Source of the DNA: Methylovirgula sp.
Lineage (GTDB): Bacteria; Pseudomonadota; Alphaproteobacteria; Rhizobiales; Beijerinckiaceae
Length of the DNA: 64,000 bases
Direction of reading: 5' to 3'
Assembly (NCBI RefSeq): GCF_037200945.1
Contig: NZ_JBBCGP010000001.1
Location: 2,850,501-2,914,500 of the forward strand
Under the pieces are notes generated by a model. The model was not told the origin of the DNA, did not search any database, and saw only the letters and a list, made by a program, of their open reading frames with translations. This document shows positions 43,398 to 53,101 of this stretch, in pieces. Position 1 is the first letter of the stretch. The number at the start of each line of letters is the position of its first letter. Position numbers and translations under genes: made by a program.

Positions 43398-44090
43398 CTA
43401 GCTCGGCCGGTCGCCGGGCTCTGCCCGGGTCGGCGTCGGCAATTTCGGCGGATTGCCGAGGCGTCGGTCAAGATAGATCGAAACTTCTTCGATCAACGGC
43501 TCGACGCAATTTTCGAAGAAATGATTGGCACCGGGGATGACCGCGTGCTCGATCGTGATGCCGCGCTGTGTTTTGAGCTTCTCGATGAGGCCGGTAACTT
43601 CCTTGAGCGGCGCGACGCGATCCTGATCGCCATGAACGAACAGGCCTGAGGACGGGCAGGGCGCAAGGAAGGAAAAATCGAACCGGTTTGCCGGCGGGGC
43701 GACCGAGATGAAGCCCTCGACCTCCGGCCGGCGCATCAGAAGCTGCATGCCGATCCAGGCGCCGAAGGAGACGCCGGCAATCCAGCAGGCGCGCGCATCG
43801 GGATTGATCGTCTGCGCCCAATCGAGCGCCGCGGCTGCGTCGGAAAGCTCGCCCTGGCCGTGATCGAAAGCACCCTGGCTGCGGCCGACGCCGCGGAAGT
43901 TGAACCGCAGTACCGAAAAGCCACGCTCGGCGAAGGCGTAATAGAGGTTGTAGACGATCTGATTGTTCATCGTCCCGCCGAACTGCGGGTGGGGATGCAG
44001 AATGATCGCGATGGGCGCGCCGCGCTGCGTCGAGGGATGAAAACGTCCCTCAAGACGACCGGCGGGGCCATTGAAAATAACCTCGGGCAT
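43398..44090 (-). CDS. Alpha/beta hydrolase (dienelactone-hydrolase-like)
   Basis: 230 residues from the ATG at 44090 with AGGAGA upstream; longer in-frame starts lack a site. HPHPQFGGTMNNQIV near the oxyanion region, nucleophile motif AGVSFGAWIGMQL (GVSFG, Ser), acid HGDQDRVAPLKE and catalytic His in IPGANHFFENC. Substrate unknown. In Rhizobiales this gene is usually found next to the suf operon, divergent from its first cysteine desulfurase, as here. Confidence 0.85.
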   Translation of the reverse strand: MPEVIFNGPAGRLEGRFHPSTQRGAPIAIILHPHPQFGGTMNNQIVYNLYYAFAERGFSVLRFNFRGVGRSQGAFDHGQGELSDAAAALDWAQTINPDARACWIAGVSFGAWIGMQLLMRRPEVEGFISVAPPANRFDFSFLAPCPSSGLFVHGDQDRVAPLKEVTGLIEKLKTQRGITIEHAVIPGANHFFENCVEPLIEEVSIYLDRRLGNPPKLPTPTRAEPGDRPS

Positions 44091-44169
44091 TCCGTCTCCT
44101 AAAGCTTCTGGTGGACTAGGCCCAAGTGCGGCAACTCGCCTGCATATCTGAGCTTTTCCGTGGGTTTGC

Positions 44170-44197
44170 TTGACGAACGAGCCACCGACCACATAAT
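44170..44197 (+). promoter_or_regulatory. Candidate suf operon promoter
   Basis: TTGACG (44170-44175) and CATAAT (44192-44197), 16 bases apart. The predicted start of transcription falls in the Irr-box-like palindrome that follows. Confidence 0.5.
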
Positions 44198-44202
44198 CTG
44201 GA

Positions 44203-44219
44203 GTTAGAACTGTTCTAAC
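44203..44219. promoter_or_regulatory. Irr-box (iron control element)-like operator
   Basis: GTTAGAA-CTG-TTCTAAC is a perfect palindrome that matches the ICE motif TTTAGAA-N3-TTCTAAA at all but the outermost base of each arm. Irr is the haem-sensing iron regulator of Rhizobiales. The site overlaps the likely transcription start of the suf operon, a position that fits repression by Irr when iron is short. Confidence 0.65.
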
Positions 44220-44361
44220 CGTTTCGGCACCTTGCAGCGCCAGCACGTCGGCTTTGTCGGCAAATCAGGGGCTTCATCTACACGGCCAGCAGTACGAATT
44301 GCAATTATTTTGGCTTGGCGGTGTGCTTTTTTGATTCGCCCGGCGTTAGAGGGAATGAACG

Positions 44362-45537
44362 GTGCCGCTGCGACGCGCCTATCTCGACCACAACGCCACG
44401 AGTGCGCTGCGCCCCGCTGCGCGCGAAGCGATGCTCGCCGCGCTGACGCAGACGGGCAATGCTTCTTCGGTCCATCGCGAAGGCCGGGCCGCGCGGGCGA
44501 AGCTGGAAGCGGCGCGCGAGGCCGTCGCTCACTTCGTCAAGACGCAGCCGAAAAACGTCTATTTTACCTCCGGCGCGACTGAAGCGGCCAACCTTGTCCT
44601 GACGCCAGAGCTTGAGCTTGACGGCAACAAAACGCCATTCGACGTGCTTTTGATCTCGGCCGGCGAACACGCCTGCATCCTTCAGGGCCACCGTTTCCCG
44701 GCCGCGAAAGTGGAAAAGCTGCCGCTGACGCAGCAGGGCATGCTTGATCTTGATGCTCTCGATGCGGCGCTGGCGCGCCATGCCGGCGCCCGGGTACTCC
44801 TCGCATTACAGGCCGCCAATAACGAGACAGGTGTGCTACAGCAAGTCGCTGAGGCTGCCGGTCGCGTCCATGCCGTCGGTGGAGCACTCGTCTGCGACGC
44901 GGTTCAGGCGGCGGGCAAGTCCGCCTGTGACTTTGCCGTGCTGGGCGCTGACGTTCTGGTGCTTTCGGCGCATAAAATCGGCGGCCCGCAGGGGGTGGGC
45001 GCCCTTTGTTTTGCAAGGGATCGTCATCATATTGGTTCTATAATCGTTCGCGGCGGCGGCCAGGAGCGCGGGTTGCGCGCCGGTACCGAGAATGTCGCAG
45101 CGATTGCGGGTTTTGCCGCGTCTGTCGCAGGCGTGACTGAAGCCGGACCGCATGAGATAGAGCGGTTGGCGGGTTTGCGTGACCGGTTGGAATGCGACGT
45201 TCTGGCAATCGCGCCGGACGCAGTGTTTTTCGGGGCGGCCACACAAAGGCTGCCGAACACGACGAATTTTGCGGTGCCGGGTTTGAGCGCCGAGGTTTTG
45301 TTGATGGCGCTCGATCTGGAAGGCGTGGCGGTCTCCTCCGGGTCCGCCTGTTCTTCGGGTAAGGTCAAGCGCTCGCATGTGCTTGAGGCGATGAATGTGC
45401 CGTCCGCACTGGCGGACGGGGCGATCCGGGTGAGCTTTGGCTGGAGTTCCGAGGAGGACGATGTCGATATGTTTCGCACCGCTTTCAGCAAGGCGGTCGA
45501 GACGATCCGGGCAAAGCGGGTGAAACCCGCCGCATAG
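44362..45537 (+). CDS. Cysteine desulfurase (NifS/IscS-like) of the suf operon
   Basis: PLP enzyme releasing sulfur from cysteine; 391 residues, GTG start at 44362 behind AGAGGG. N-terminal AYLDHNATSALRPAAREAML, PLP Lys in VLSAHKIGGPQGVGAL, and the mobile-loop Cys in VSSGSACSSGKVKRSH. It is a group-I type, unlike the group-II SufS later in the same operon, so the operon has two desulfurases. First gene after the Irr-box-like site. Confidence 0.9.
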   Translation: MPLRRAYLDHNATSALRPAAREAMLAALTQTGNASSVHREGRAARAKLEAAREAVAHFVKTQPKNVYFTSGATEAANLVLTPELELDGNKTPFDVLLISAGEHACILQGHRFPAAKVEKLPLTQQGMLDLDALDAALARHAGARVLLALQAANNETGVLQQVAEAAGRVHAVGGALVCDAVQAAGKSACDFAVLGADVLVLSAHKIGGPQGVGALCFARDRHHIGSIIVRGGGQERGLRAGTENVAAIAGFAASVAGVTEAGPHEIERLAGLRDRLECDVLAIAPDAVFFGAATQRLPNTTNFAVPGLSAEVLLMALDLEGVAVSSGSACSSGKVKRSHVLEAMNVPSALADGAIRVSFGWSSEEDDVDMFRTAFSKAVETIRAKRVKPAA

Positions 45538-45589
45538 AGATTGAAGTCTGAACCAGCGGTCCTTGAAACCGCCGGGTGAGGAGAGAAGA

Positions 45590-47074
<1,485 letters not shown>

Positions 47075-47104
47075 ACCCGCGCCTTTGTTTCAAGGATTAA
47101 AGCG

Positions 47105-47854
47105 ATGTTGGAAGTCAAAAATCTGAGCGTGTCGATCGGTGACCGCGAAATCTTGAAAGACTTCAACCTCACCGTTGCCAATGGTGAGGTGGCGGCGATC
47201 ATGGGGCCGAACGGCTCCGGCAAATCGACGCTCTCTTATGTCATCGCCGGCAAGCCTGATTATGAAGTCACGTCGGGCGAAGTGCTGCTCGATGGTGAGA
47301 ACATTCTCGACCTGTCGCCGGACGAGCGCGCGGCGAAGGGCGTGTTCCTCGCCTTTCAATATCCGGTCGAGATTCCCGGCGTTACGACGATGACCTTCCT
47401 GAAGGCGACGTTGAACGCCATCCGCAGGCAGCGCGGCGAGCCGGAGCTGTCGATTCCCGATTTCATCAAGCGGGTGAACGCGGCCTCGGCGAAGCTGAAC
47501 ATCAAGCCCGATCTGTTGAAGCGCGCGGTGAATGTCGGCTTCTCGGGCGGCGAGAAGAAGCGCATGGATATTTTCCAGATGGCGTTTCTCGAGCCGCATT
47601 TCGCGATCCTCGACGAAACCGATTCTGGTCTCGACATCGATGCGTTGCGGATCGTCGCGGATGGCGTGAACGCTTTGCGCGCCAAGGATCGTAGCTTCCT
47701 TGTCATCACGCATTATCAGCGCCTGCTCGAATATATCGTGCCGGACAAAGTGCATGTGATGGCCGGCGGCCGGATCGTTCGCAGCGGCGGCAAGGAACTG
47801 GCGCTCGAACTCGAAAAGAGCGGCTACAAGGATTACGAAGCGGAATTGGTGTGA
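47105..47854 (+). CDS. sufC: Fe-S assembly ATPase SufC
   Basis: 249 residues. ABC-type ATPase partner of SufB and SufD. Walker A MGPNGSGKSTLSYVIA, signature GFSGGEKKRMDIFQMAFL, Walker B FAILDETDSGLDIDAL and switch H in LVITHYQRLLEYI. Located between sufB and sufD with short gaps (30 and 4 bases). Confidence 0.96.
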   Translation: MLEVKNLSVSIGDREILKDFNLTVANGEVAAIMGPNGSGKSTLSYVIAGKPDYEVTSGEVLLDGENILDLSPDERAAKGVFLAFQYPVEIPGVTTMTFLKATLNAIRRQRGEPELSIPDFIKRVNAASAKLNIKPDLLKRAVNVGFSGGEKKRMDIFQMAFLEPHFAILDETDSGLDIDALRIVADGVNALRAKDRSFLVITHYQRLLEYIVPDKVHVMAGGRIVRSGGKELALELEKSGYKDYEAELV

Positions 47855-47858
47855 GGCC

Positions 47859-49187
47859 ATGAGCATTCAGATCATTCCCACGTCGACTGCAGCCGAAAAC
47901 GCATTGGCCGAGGCCTTCGGTCTCGCAAAGGCGCTGCTGCCGGGCAACGCGATTGTCGCCGAACAGCGCGCGCACGCCTTCGAGGCTTTTGCCCGCGCTG
48001 GTCTACCCAATCGTGATATCGAGGCGTGGCATTACACGGATCTGCGCAATCTGATGCGCAAGGCGTTGCCTTTGGTGGCGGCGCCGACGCCTGCGCGGAT
48101 TGCCAAGCTTGCCACCGACGCAGCAGGCTTGCCGTCTCCCCGTCTCGTTCTGGTCGATGGCGTATTTGCGCCGGAACTCTCGACGGCTTTGCCCGCGGGC
48201 GTGAATATTGTGCCGCTCGCGACCGCACTCGCGCAGGGTGATGCATCGTTGATCGAAAGCCTCGCGGCCGCATGGGCCGAGGCGGACGATGCGATGGTCT
48301 CGCTCAATGCCGCTTTGATGCAGGACGGACTCGTGATCGATGTTGCGCCAGGCGCGCAGATCGAAGCGCCGCTTCATGTCGTCTATGCGACCGTCGCGCC
48401 AGAGCCCGGCGCGCGTTTCTCGCGCTCACTGGTGCGCGTCGGCGCCGGCGCAAAATTCAGGCTCAACGAGATGAGCCTGGGGCAGGGCGGCCGCGTCGGC
48501 CAGACCAACAATACGCTGATCTTTGAGGTTGGCGATAACGCCGACGTCGCCCACAGCCAGTTGCTGACACGTACTGAGCCGGGCAGTTTGCGGCTGGAAA
48601 CTTTTATGGTGAAACTCGGCGCGAAGGCCAAATTTGACAGTTTCGCACTGATCACCGGCGCGGGTCTTGTGCGCCGGCAGATTTATAAGCTCTTTGCGGG
48701 CGCCGATGCCAAGGCTTCGCTGCGTGGCGTGTCGCTGCTGCGTGGGCGCGAACATGCCGATACGACTTTGTTCGTGCGTCATGTTGCGACTGGCTGCGAG
48801 GGTCGGCAGAACTTCCGCTACATTCTCGACAATGAGGCGACCGGCGTCTTCCAGGGCAAGATCGTCGTTGATCGCATTGCCCAGAAGACGGATGGCCGGA
48901 TGCTCGCCAAGGCGCTGCTGCTCAGCGACGACGCGACGATGAACAGCCGGCCGGAGCTTGAAATCTTCGCTGATGACGTGGCCTGCGGTCATGGCGCGAC
49001 CATCGGTGGCCTGAGCGAGGATCAGCTTTTCTATCTGCAATCGCGCGGCCTGCCGCGGAAGGAGGCTGAGGCTCTATTGCTCGAAGCCTTTGCGGCCGAA
49101 CTCGTTGATGAGATCGGCGACGAAAGTCTTGTCACCGCCTATCGCGGTGAGGTGACGGCCTGGCTCGACGGGAGGGCGCAGGCATGA
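47859..49187 (+). CDS. sufD: Fe-S assembly protein SufD
   Basis: 442 residues, ATG at 47859. SufB paralogue completing the SufBC2D complex. N-terminal helical part (WHYTDLRNLMRKALPLV) and C-terminal beta-helix with DDVACGHGATIGGLSEDQLF, where the conserved Cys and His that coordinate the nascent cluster are visible. The stop overlaps the sufS start (ATGA). Confidence 0.95.
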   Translation: MSIQIIPTSTAAENALAEAFGLAKALLPGNAIVAEQRAHAFEAFARAGLPNRDIEAWHYTDLRNLMRKALPLVAAPTPARIAKLATDAAGLPSPRLVLVDGVFAPELSTALPAGVNIVPLATALAQGDASLIESLAAAWAEADDAMVSLNAALMQDGLVIDVAPGAQIEAPLHVVYATVAPEPGARFSRSLVRVGAGAKFRLNEMSLGQGGRVGQTNNTLIFEVGDNADVAHSQLLTRTEPGSLRLETFMVKLGAKAKFDSFALITGAGLVRRQIYKLFAGADAKASLRGVSLLRGREHADTTLFVRHVATGCEGRQNFRYILDNEATGVFQGKIVVDRIAQKTDGRMLAKALLLSDDATMNSRPELEIFADDVACGHGATIGGLSEDQLFYLQSRGLPRKEAEALLLEAFAAELVDEIGDESLVTAYRGEVTAWLDGRAQA

Positions 49188-50422
49188 ACGAACATGTGAC
49201 CGCCCCGCTCGATGTCGCCGCGATCCGCCGTGACTTTCCGGCGCTCGAGCTAAAGCCTTACGGCAAGACGCTCGTCTATCTCGACAATGCCGCCTCGGCG
49301 CAAAAGCCGAGGCAGGTTGTCGATCGCATGGTCTATGCGACTTATAACGAATATTCCAATGTCCATCGCGGCCTACATTATCTCGCCAATGCAGCGACCG
49401 AGGCTTACGAGGCCGCGCGCGAGAGCGTGCGCAGCTTCCTCAATGCCGGCTCTATCGACGAAATCATCTTCACCAAATCGGCGACCGAGGCGATCAACCT
49501 TGTCGCCTCGTCGTTTGGACAGCGGTTCATCAGCGAGGGCGACGAGATCGTCCTCACCACGATGGAGCATCACGCCAATATCGTGCCGTGGCATTTCCTG
49601 CGCGAACGCAAGGGTGCGGTGCTGAAATGGGTCGATGTCGATGACGACGGCAATTTCTCGCTCGACGCGTTCGAGAAGGCGCTGACCGACAAGACCAAGA
49701 TCGTCGCGATCACGCATCTTTCAAACGTGCTCGGCACGGTGACGCCTATCAAGGAGATCGTGAAGATCGCCCATGCGCGCGGTATCCCCGTACTCGTCGA
49801 TGGTTCGCAGGGCGCCGTGCATCTCGATGTCGACGTGCGCGATCTCGATGTCGATTTCTATGCGATCACGGGCCACAAGCTTTATGGGCCGACCGGCGTC
49901 GGCGCTCTCTATGGCAAGGCGGAATGGTTGGAAAAGCTGCCGCCCTTCCTCGGCGGCGGCGAGATGATCAATGAGGTCACGCTGGACAACGTGACCTATA
50001 ACGAGCCGCCGCACCGCTTCGAGGCGGGCACGCCGCCGATCATTCAGGCGGTCGGTCTTGGCGCAGCACTCGACTACATGCGCGACGTGGGCCGGGCGAA
50101 GATCCACGCGCACGAGAATGCGCTGAGCCATTATGCGCACGAGCGCATGTCGCGGCTCAATTCCGTGCGGATCTTCGGCAACGCCAAGGACAAGGGCGCC
50201 ATCCTCGCCTTCAATCTCAAGGGCGCGCATCCGCACGATGTCGCGACGATCATCGATCGCGAAGGCGTCGCGGTGAGGGCCGGGACGCATTGCGCGCAGC
50301 CATTGCTGGCCCGTTTCGGCGTGACCTCGACATGCCGCGCCTCCTTCGCCATGTATAATACGTTCGAAGAAGTCGATAAATTCATCGAGGCTTTGCAAAA
50401 GGCGGAGGGTCTCTTTGCCTGA
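49184..50422 (+). CDS. sufS: Cysteine desulfurase SufS (group II)
   Basis: 412 residues. Supplies persulfide to the Suf scaffold. PLP Lys in YAITGHKLYGPTGVGALYG, active-site Cys in VRAGTHCAQPLLARFG. HHANIVPWHF is the family substrate loop. The ATG overlaps the sufD stop. SufE or SufU, its usual partners, are not in this operon. Confidence 0.96.
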   Translation: MNEHVTAPLDVAAIRRDFPALELKPYGKTLVYLDNAASAQKPRQVVDRMVYATYNEYSNVHRGLHYLANAATEAYEAARESVRSFLNAGSIDEIIFTKSATEAINLVASSFGQRFISEGDEIVLTTMEHHANIVPWHFLRERKGAVLKWVDVDDDGNFSLDAFEKALTDKTKIVAITHLSNVLGTVTPIKEIVKIAHARGIPVLVDGSQGAVHLDVDVRDLDVDFYAITGHKLYGPTGVGALYGKAEWLEKLPPFLGGGEMINEVTLDNVTYNEPPHRFEAGTPPIIQAVGLGAALDYMRDVGRAKIHAHENALSHYAHERMSRLNSVRIFGNAKDKGAILAFNLKGAHPHDVATIIDREGVAVRAGTHCAQPLLARFGVTSTCRASFAMYNTFEEVDKFIEALQKAEGLFA

Positions 50423-50831
50423 GGAATTGATCAAGGAAGCGCCGGCGCTGCAGCCCGAAGCCGTCGAGAACGCCTCGCCGAACGAGCCGCAATGGTTCTT
50501 CGCGCCCGGCATCTCGCCGGAGGATCGTGCCCGCTTCACGGAAGAAGCGGTCGCGGCGATGAAGACGGTCTTTGACCCGGAAATCCCGTGCGACATCTAC
50601 GAACTTGGGCTGATTTACGTCGTCCTTGTCGACGACAGCCGCAAGGTGCTGATCGACATGACGCTCACGGCGCCGGGCTGTCCGGTTGCCGGCGAATTGA
50701 TCCAGTCGGTCCAGGATGCTGTCGGTACAGTCGGCGGCGTTGCGGAGGTTGAGGTCAATATGGTGTTCGATCCGCCGTGGGATCAAAGCCGGATGTCGAC
50801 ACAGGCGCGGATCGCGCTGGACTTTTATTGA
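50415..50831 (+). CDS. sufT: Fe-S maturation protein SufT (DUF59/MIP18 family)
   Basis: 138 residues, TTG start at 50415 behind GGAGGG, overlapping the end of sufS by 8 bases. The DUF59 core is FDPEIPCDIYELGLIYVVLV, with TAPGCPVAGELIQSV, whose Cys is the conserved reactive residue of the family. Thought to help deliver clusters to recipient proteins. Confidence 0.92.
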   Translation: MPEELIKEAPALQPEAVENASPNEPQWFFAPGISPEDRARFTEEAVAAMKTVFDPEIPCDIYELGLIYVVLVDDSRKVLIDMTLTAPGCPVAGELIQSVQDAVGTVGGVAEVEVNMVFDPPWDQSRMSTQARIALDFY

Positions 50832-50877
50832 TGCGAAGCGGCGCGGACCCTATATTGGGGCTCTGAGGAGATCAGTG

Positions 50878-51267
50878 ATGGCGAAAGCCAAGTTTCCGAT
50901 CATGACATTGACCGAGTCTGCCGCGGATCGGGTCCGCACGCTGATGGCCGGCCACGATGCCGTGGGGCTGCGCGTCGGCGTCAAAAACGGCGGCTGCGCC
51001 GGCATGTCCTACACGCTCGATTATGTTCGGGAGATCGGTCCCTATGACGAGGCCATCGAGGACAAGGGCGTGAAGATCATCATCGACCCGAAGGCGCTGA
51101 TGTTCCTTTTCGGCACCCAGATGGATTTCCAGGCCGACAAGCTCGGCTCGGGTTTCACCTTCAACAATCCGAACCAGACGGGTGCCTGCGGTTGTGGTGA
51201 ATCGGTTGCCATCACCCCGGCGAGCGAAGCGCAGGTCGAAGAGGCTCGCCGCGCCAACGCCGGCTAA
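50878..51267 (+). CDS. sufA: A-type Fe-S carrier (SufA/IscA-like)
   Basis: 129 residues from the ATG at 50878 with GAGGAG upstream. The three Cys ligands of A-type carriers are in VKNGGCAGMSY and TGACGCGESV. It transfers clusters from the scaffold to apo-proteins. Last gene of the suf operon; it ends 3 bases from the convergent aldo/keto reductase. Confidence 0.93.
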   Translation: MAKAKFPIMTLTESAADRVRTLMAGHDAVGLRVGVKNGGCAGMSYTLDYVREIGPYDEAIEDKGVKIIIDPKALMFLFGTQMDFQADKLGSGFTFNNPNQTGACGCGESVAITPASEAQVEEARRANAG

Positions 51268-51270
51268 TCG

Positions 51271-52302
51271 TCAGGAAGCCGCGCGGTCCGACATCGGGCG
51301 GCGACGCAAGCCGGGATTAAGCATAGCGGGCGGAGTGTAGTTCGCTTCGTTCAAGCCGATGTCGACACCAGGTGCGGCGATCTGATCAATACGGTCTAAG
51401 ATGTCGTCGCCAAGCCGAACCTCTGCACCGGCGAGAAGGTCGTCGAGATGCTGCATGGTGCGGGGTCCAATGATGGCTGATGTGACGATCGAGTGGGCCA
51501 TGACGAAACCGAGGGCCATGTGAATCAGCGACAATCCCGCGTCTTGGGCAAGCGGGATTAGTTCCTCAACGACGTCTAGACTGCGCTCATCGGTCATTTG
51601 CTTGTGGAAGTATTTGACCCGCAGCGAATCCGGCAGCGGTTGTCCCTTGCGATAGCGACCTGAGAGCATCCCCTTCGCGAGCGGGCTCCAAACGATCACG
51701 CCCATGCCATAGCGTTGGCAGGTGGGAAGCATGTCGCGCTCAATGCCGCGATCCAGGATCGAGTATGGCGGCTGTTCCACACGGAAACGGTTCAGGCCAC
51801 GACGCTCGGCCACCCATTGGGCCTCGACGATTTCGGATACGGGAAAGGTCGAGCTGCCTATCGCCCGCACTTTGCCCGCCCGCATGAGGTCCGTGAGAAC
51901 CGAAAGGGTTTCCTCGATATCGGTTTCCGGTGCTGGGCGGTGAATCTGATAGAGGTCGATGTAATCCGTCTGCAAGCGACGAAGTGAGTCCTCGACTGCC
52001 CGGGTGATCCAGCGCCGCGAGTTGCCCTGCATATTCGGATCATCGCCCATGGGGCCATGCACCTTAGTCGCGAGCACGATGTGATCGCGTCGCCCTTTGA
52101 GAGCTTTGCCAACGATTTCCTCGGACTCCCCGGCGCTGTAGCGATCGGCGGTGTCGACGAAATTGATTCCGGAATCCAAAGCCTTGTGAATGATGCGGAT
52201 GCACTCGTCATGATCAGAGTTAGCCAGCTTCCCAAACATCATAGCTCCCAAGCAGTAGGGGCTCACCTTGATGCCTGTTCTCCCAAGCGGGCGGTATTGC
52301 AT
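51271..52302 (-). CDS. Aldo/keto reductase
   Basis: 343 residues, NADPH-dependent reductase fold. Catalytic tetrad visible: Asp in FVDTADRYSAGESE with Tyr five residues on, Lys in VLATKVHGPMG, His in DLYQIHRPAPETD. C-terminal cofactor-binding segment SAIIGPRTMQHLDDLLAGAE. Substrate unknown. It faces a TetR regulator across an operator array, so it is probably repressed by that protein and induced by a small molecule, perhaps a reactive aldehyde. Confidence 0.93.
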   Translation of the reverse strand: MQYRPLGRTGIKVSPYCLGAMMFGKLANSDHDECIRIIHKALDSGINFVDTADRYSAGESEEIVGKALKGRRDHIVLATKVHGPMGDDPNMQGNSRRWITRAVEDSLRRLQTDYIDLYQIHRPAPETDIEETLSVLTDLMRAGKVRAIGSSTFPVSEIVEAQWVAERRGLNRFRVEQPPYSILDRGIERDMLPTCQRYGMGVIVWSPLAKGMLSGRYRKGQPLPDSLRVKYFHKQMTDERSLDVVEELIPLAQDAGLSLIHMALGFVMAHSIVTSAIIGPRTMQHLDDLLAGAEVRLGDDILDRIDQIAAPGVDIGLNEANYTPPAMLNPGLRRRPMSDRAAS

Positions 52303-52334
52303 GGCCGCGATCCTTCCAAGTAGAAAACGCCAGC

Positions 52335-52391
52335 GTTCCGTGCTATTTAAAACGGAACAATGATCCGTTTATATACGGAACGTAGTTCCGT
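52335..52391. promoter_or_regulatory. Operator array between the aldo/keto reductase and TetR genes
   Basis: Half-sites of GTTCCGT/ACGGAAC recur at 52335, 52352 and 52375/52385, with a weaker TCCGTTT at 52364. ACGGAAC-GTA-GTTCCGT (52375-52391) is a perfect palindrome; AAACGGA-N7-TCCGTTT (52350-52370) and GTTCCGT-N10-ACGGAAC (52335-52358) are further pairs. Its place between divergent genes fits control of both by the TetR protein. Confidence 0.7.
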
Positions 52392-52424
52392 TTAGCAACG
52401 TAAATTTGGAATGGCGGGTGCGCT

Positions 52425-53009
52425 ATGGTGGAATCCAGCGGTGAGGGACCCGTGCGTGCAGATGCACGACGTAGCCTCGTCGCCCTGCTCGAAGCGGCCA
52501 AGGATGTATTCGCGATTTCGGGCGTCGATGCGCCAGTTCGAATGATTGCGGAGAAGGCTGGCGTCGGAATCGGGACGGTCTACCGCCACTTTCCCCAGCG
52601 TTCGGACTTGATCGCAGCGGTGTTTCGTAACGAGGTCGATGCTTGTGCGAATGCGGCGTCCGTTATGTCGGCACAACACGCGCCCGGCGAAGCGCTTGAT
52701 CGCTGGTTAAAGCGCTTCATTGATTTTGTTGCTACGAAGCGCGGGTTCTCTGCGGCTCTGCATTCCGGAGATCCGGCTTACGAACAATTGCCAAACTATT
52801 TTATGGATCGCCTGGCGCCGGCCTTGGACGGTTTGCTTAAGGCTGCAGCCATGACCGGCGAGATCAGATCCGACGTGGAGCCAGTAGATTTGCTGCTGGC
52901 GATTGCACGGTTGTGTTCATCCGATGATAAAGGGGGAATAACCAAGCAGTCGCGGCGCATGGTAGCCCTTCTGATCGACGGGCTCCGGCAGCGGGCGCCA
53001 CTGCCATGA
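52425..53009 (+). CDS. TetR/AcrR-family repressor
   Basis: 194 residues. N-terminal helix-turn-helix VRMIAEKAGVGIGTVYRHFP (about 38-57), the best-conserved part of the family, then a variable ligand-binding domain. It probably binds the repeated GTTCCGT sites just upstream and controls itself and the divergent aldo/keto reductase. Ligand unknown. Confidence 0.92.
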   Translation: MVESSGEGPVRADARRSLVALLEAAKDVFAISGVDAPVRMIAEKAGVGIGTVYRHFPQRSDLIAAVFRNEVDACANAASVMSAQHAPGEALDRWLKRFIDFVATKRGFSAALHSGDPAYEQLPNYFMDRLAPALDGLLKAAAMTGEIRSDVEPVDLLLAIARLCSSDDKGGITKQSRRMVALLIDGLRQRAPLP

Positions 53010-53101
53010 TGCAAGACCTTTAATTCGCGCAATCCGCTTGGTGCGGAAGTGCCGGTTCATCGAACGAGAGGTCGGTATCCGCCTCTCGCGCGAAGGCTGA
53101 T

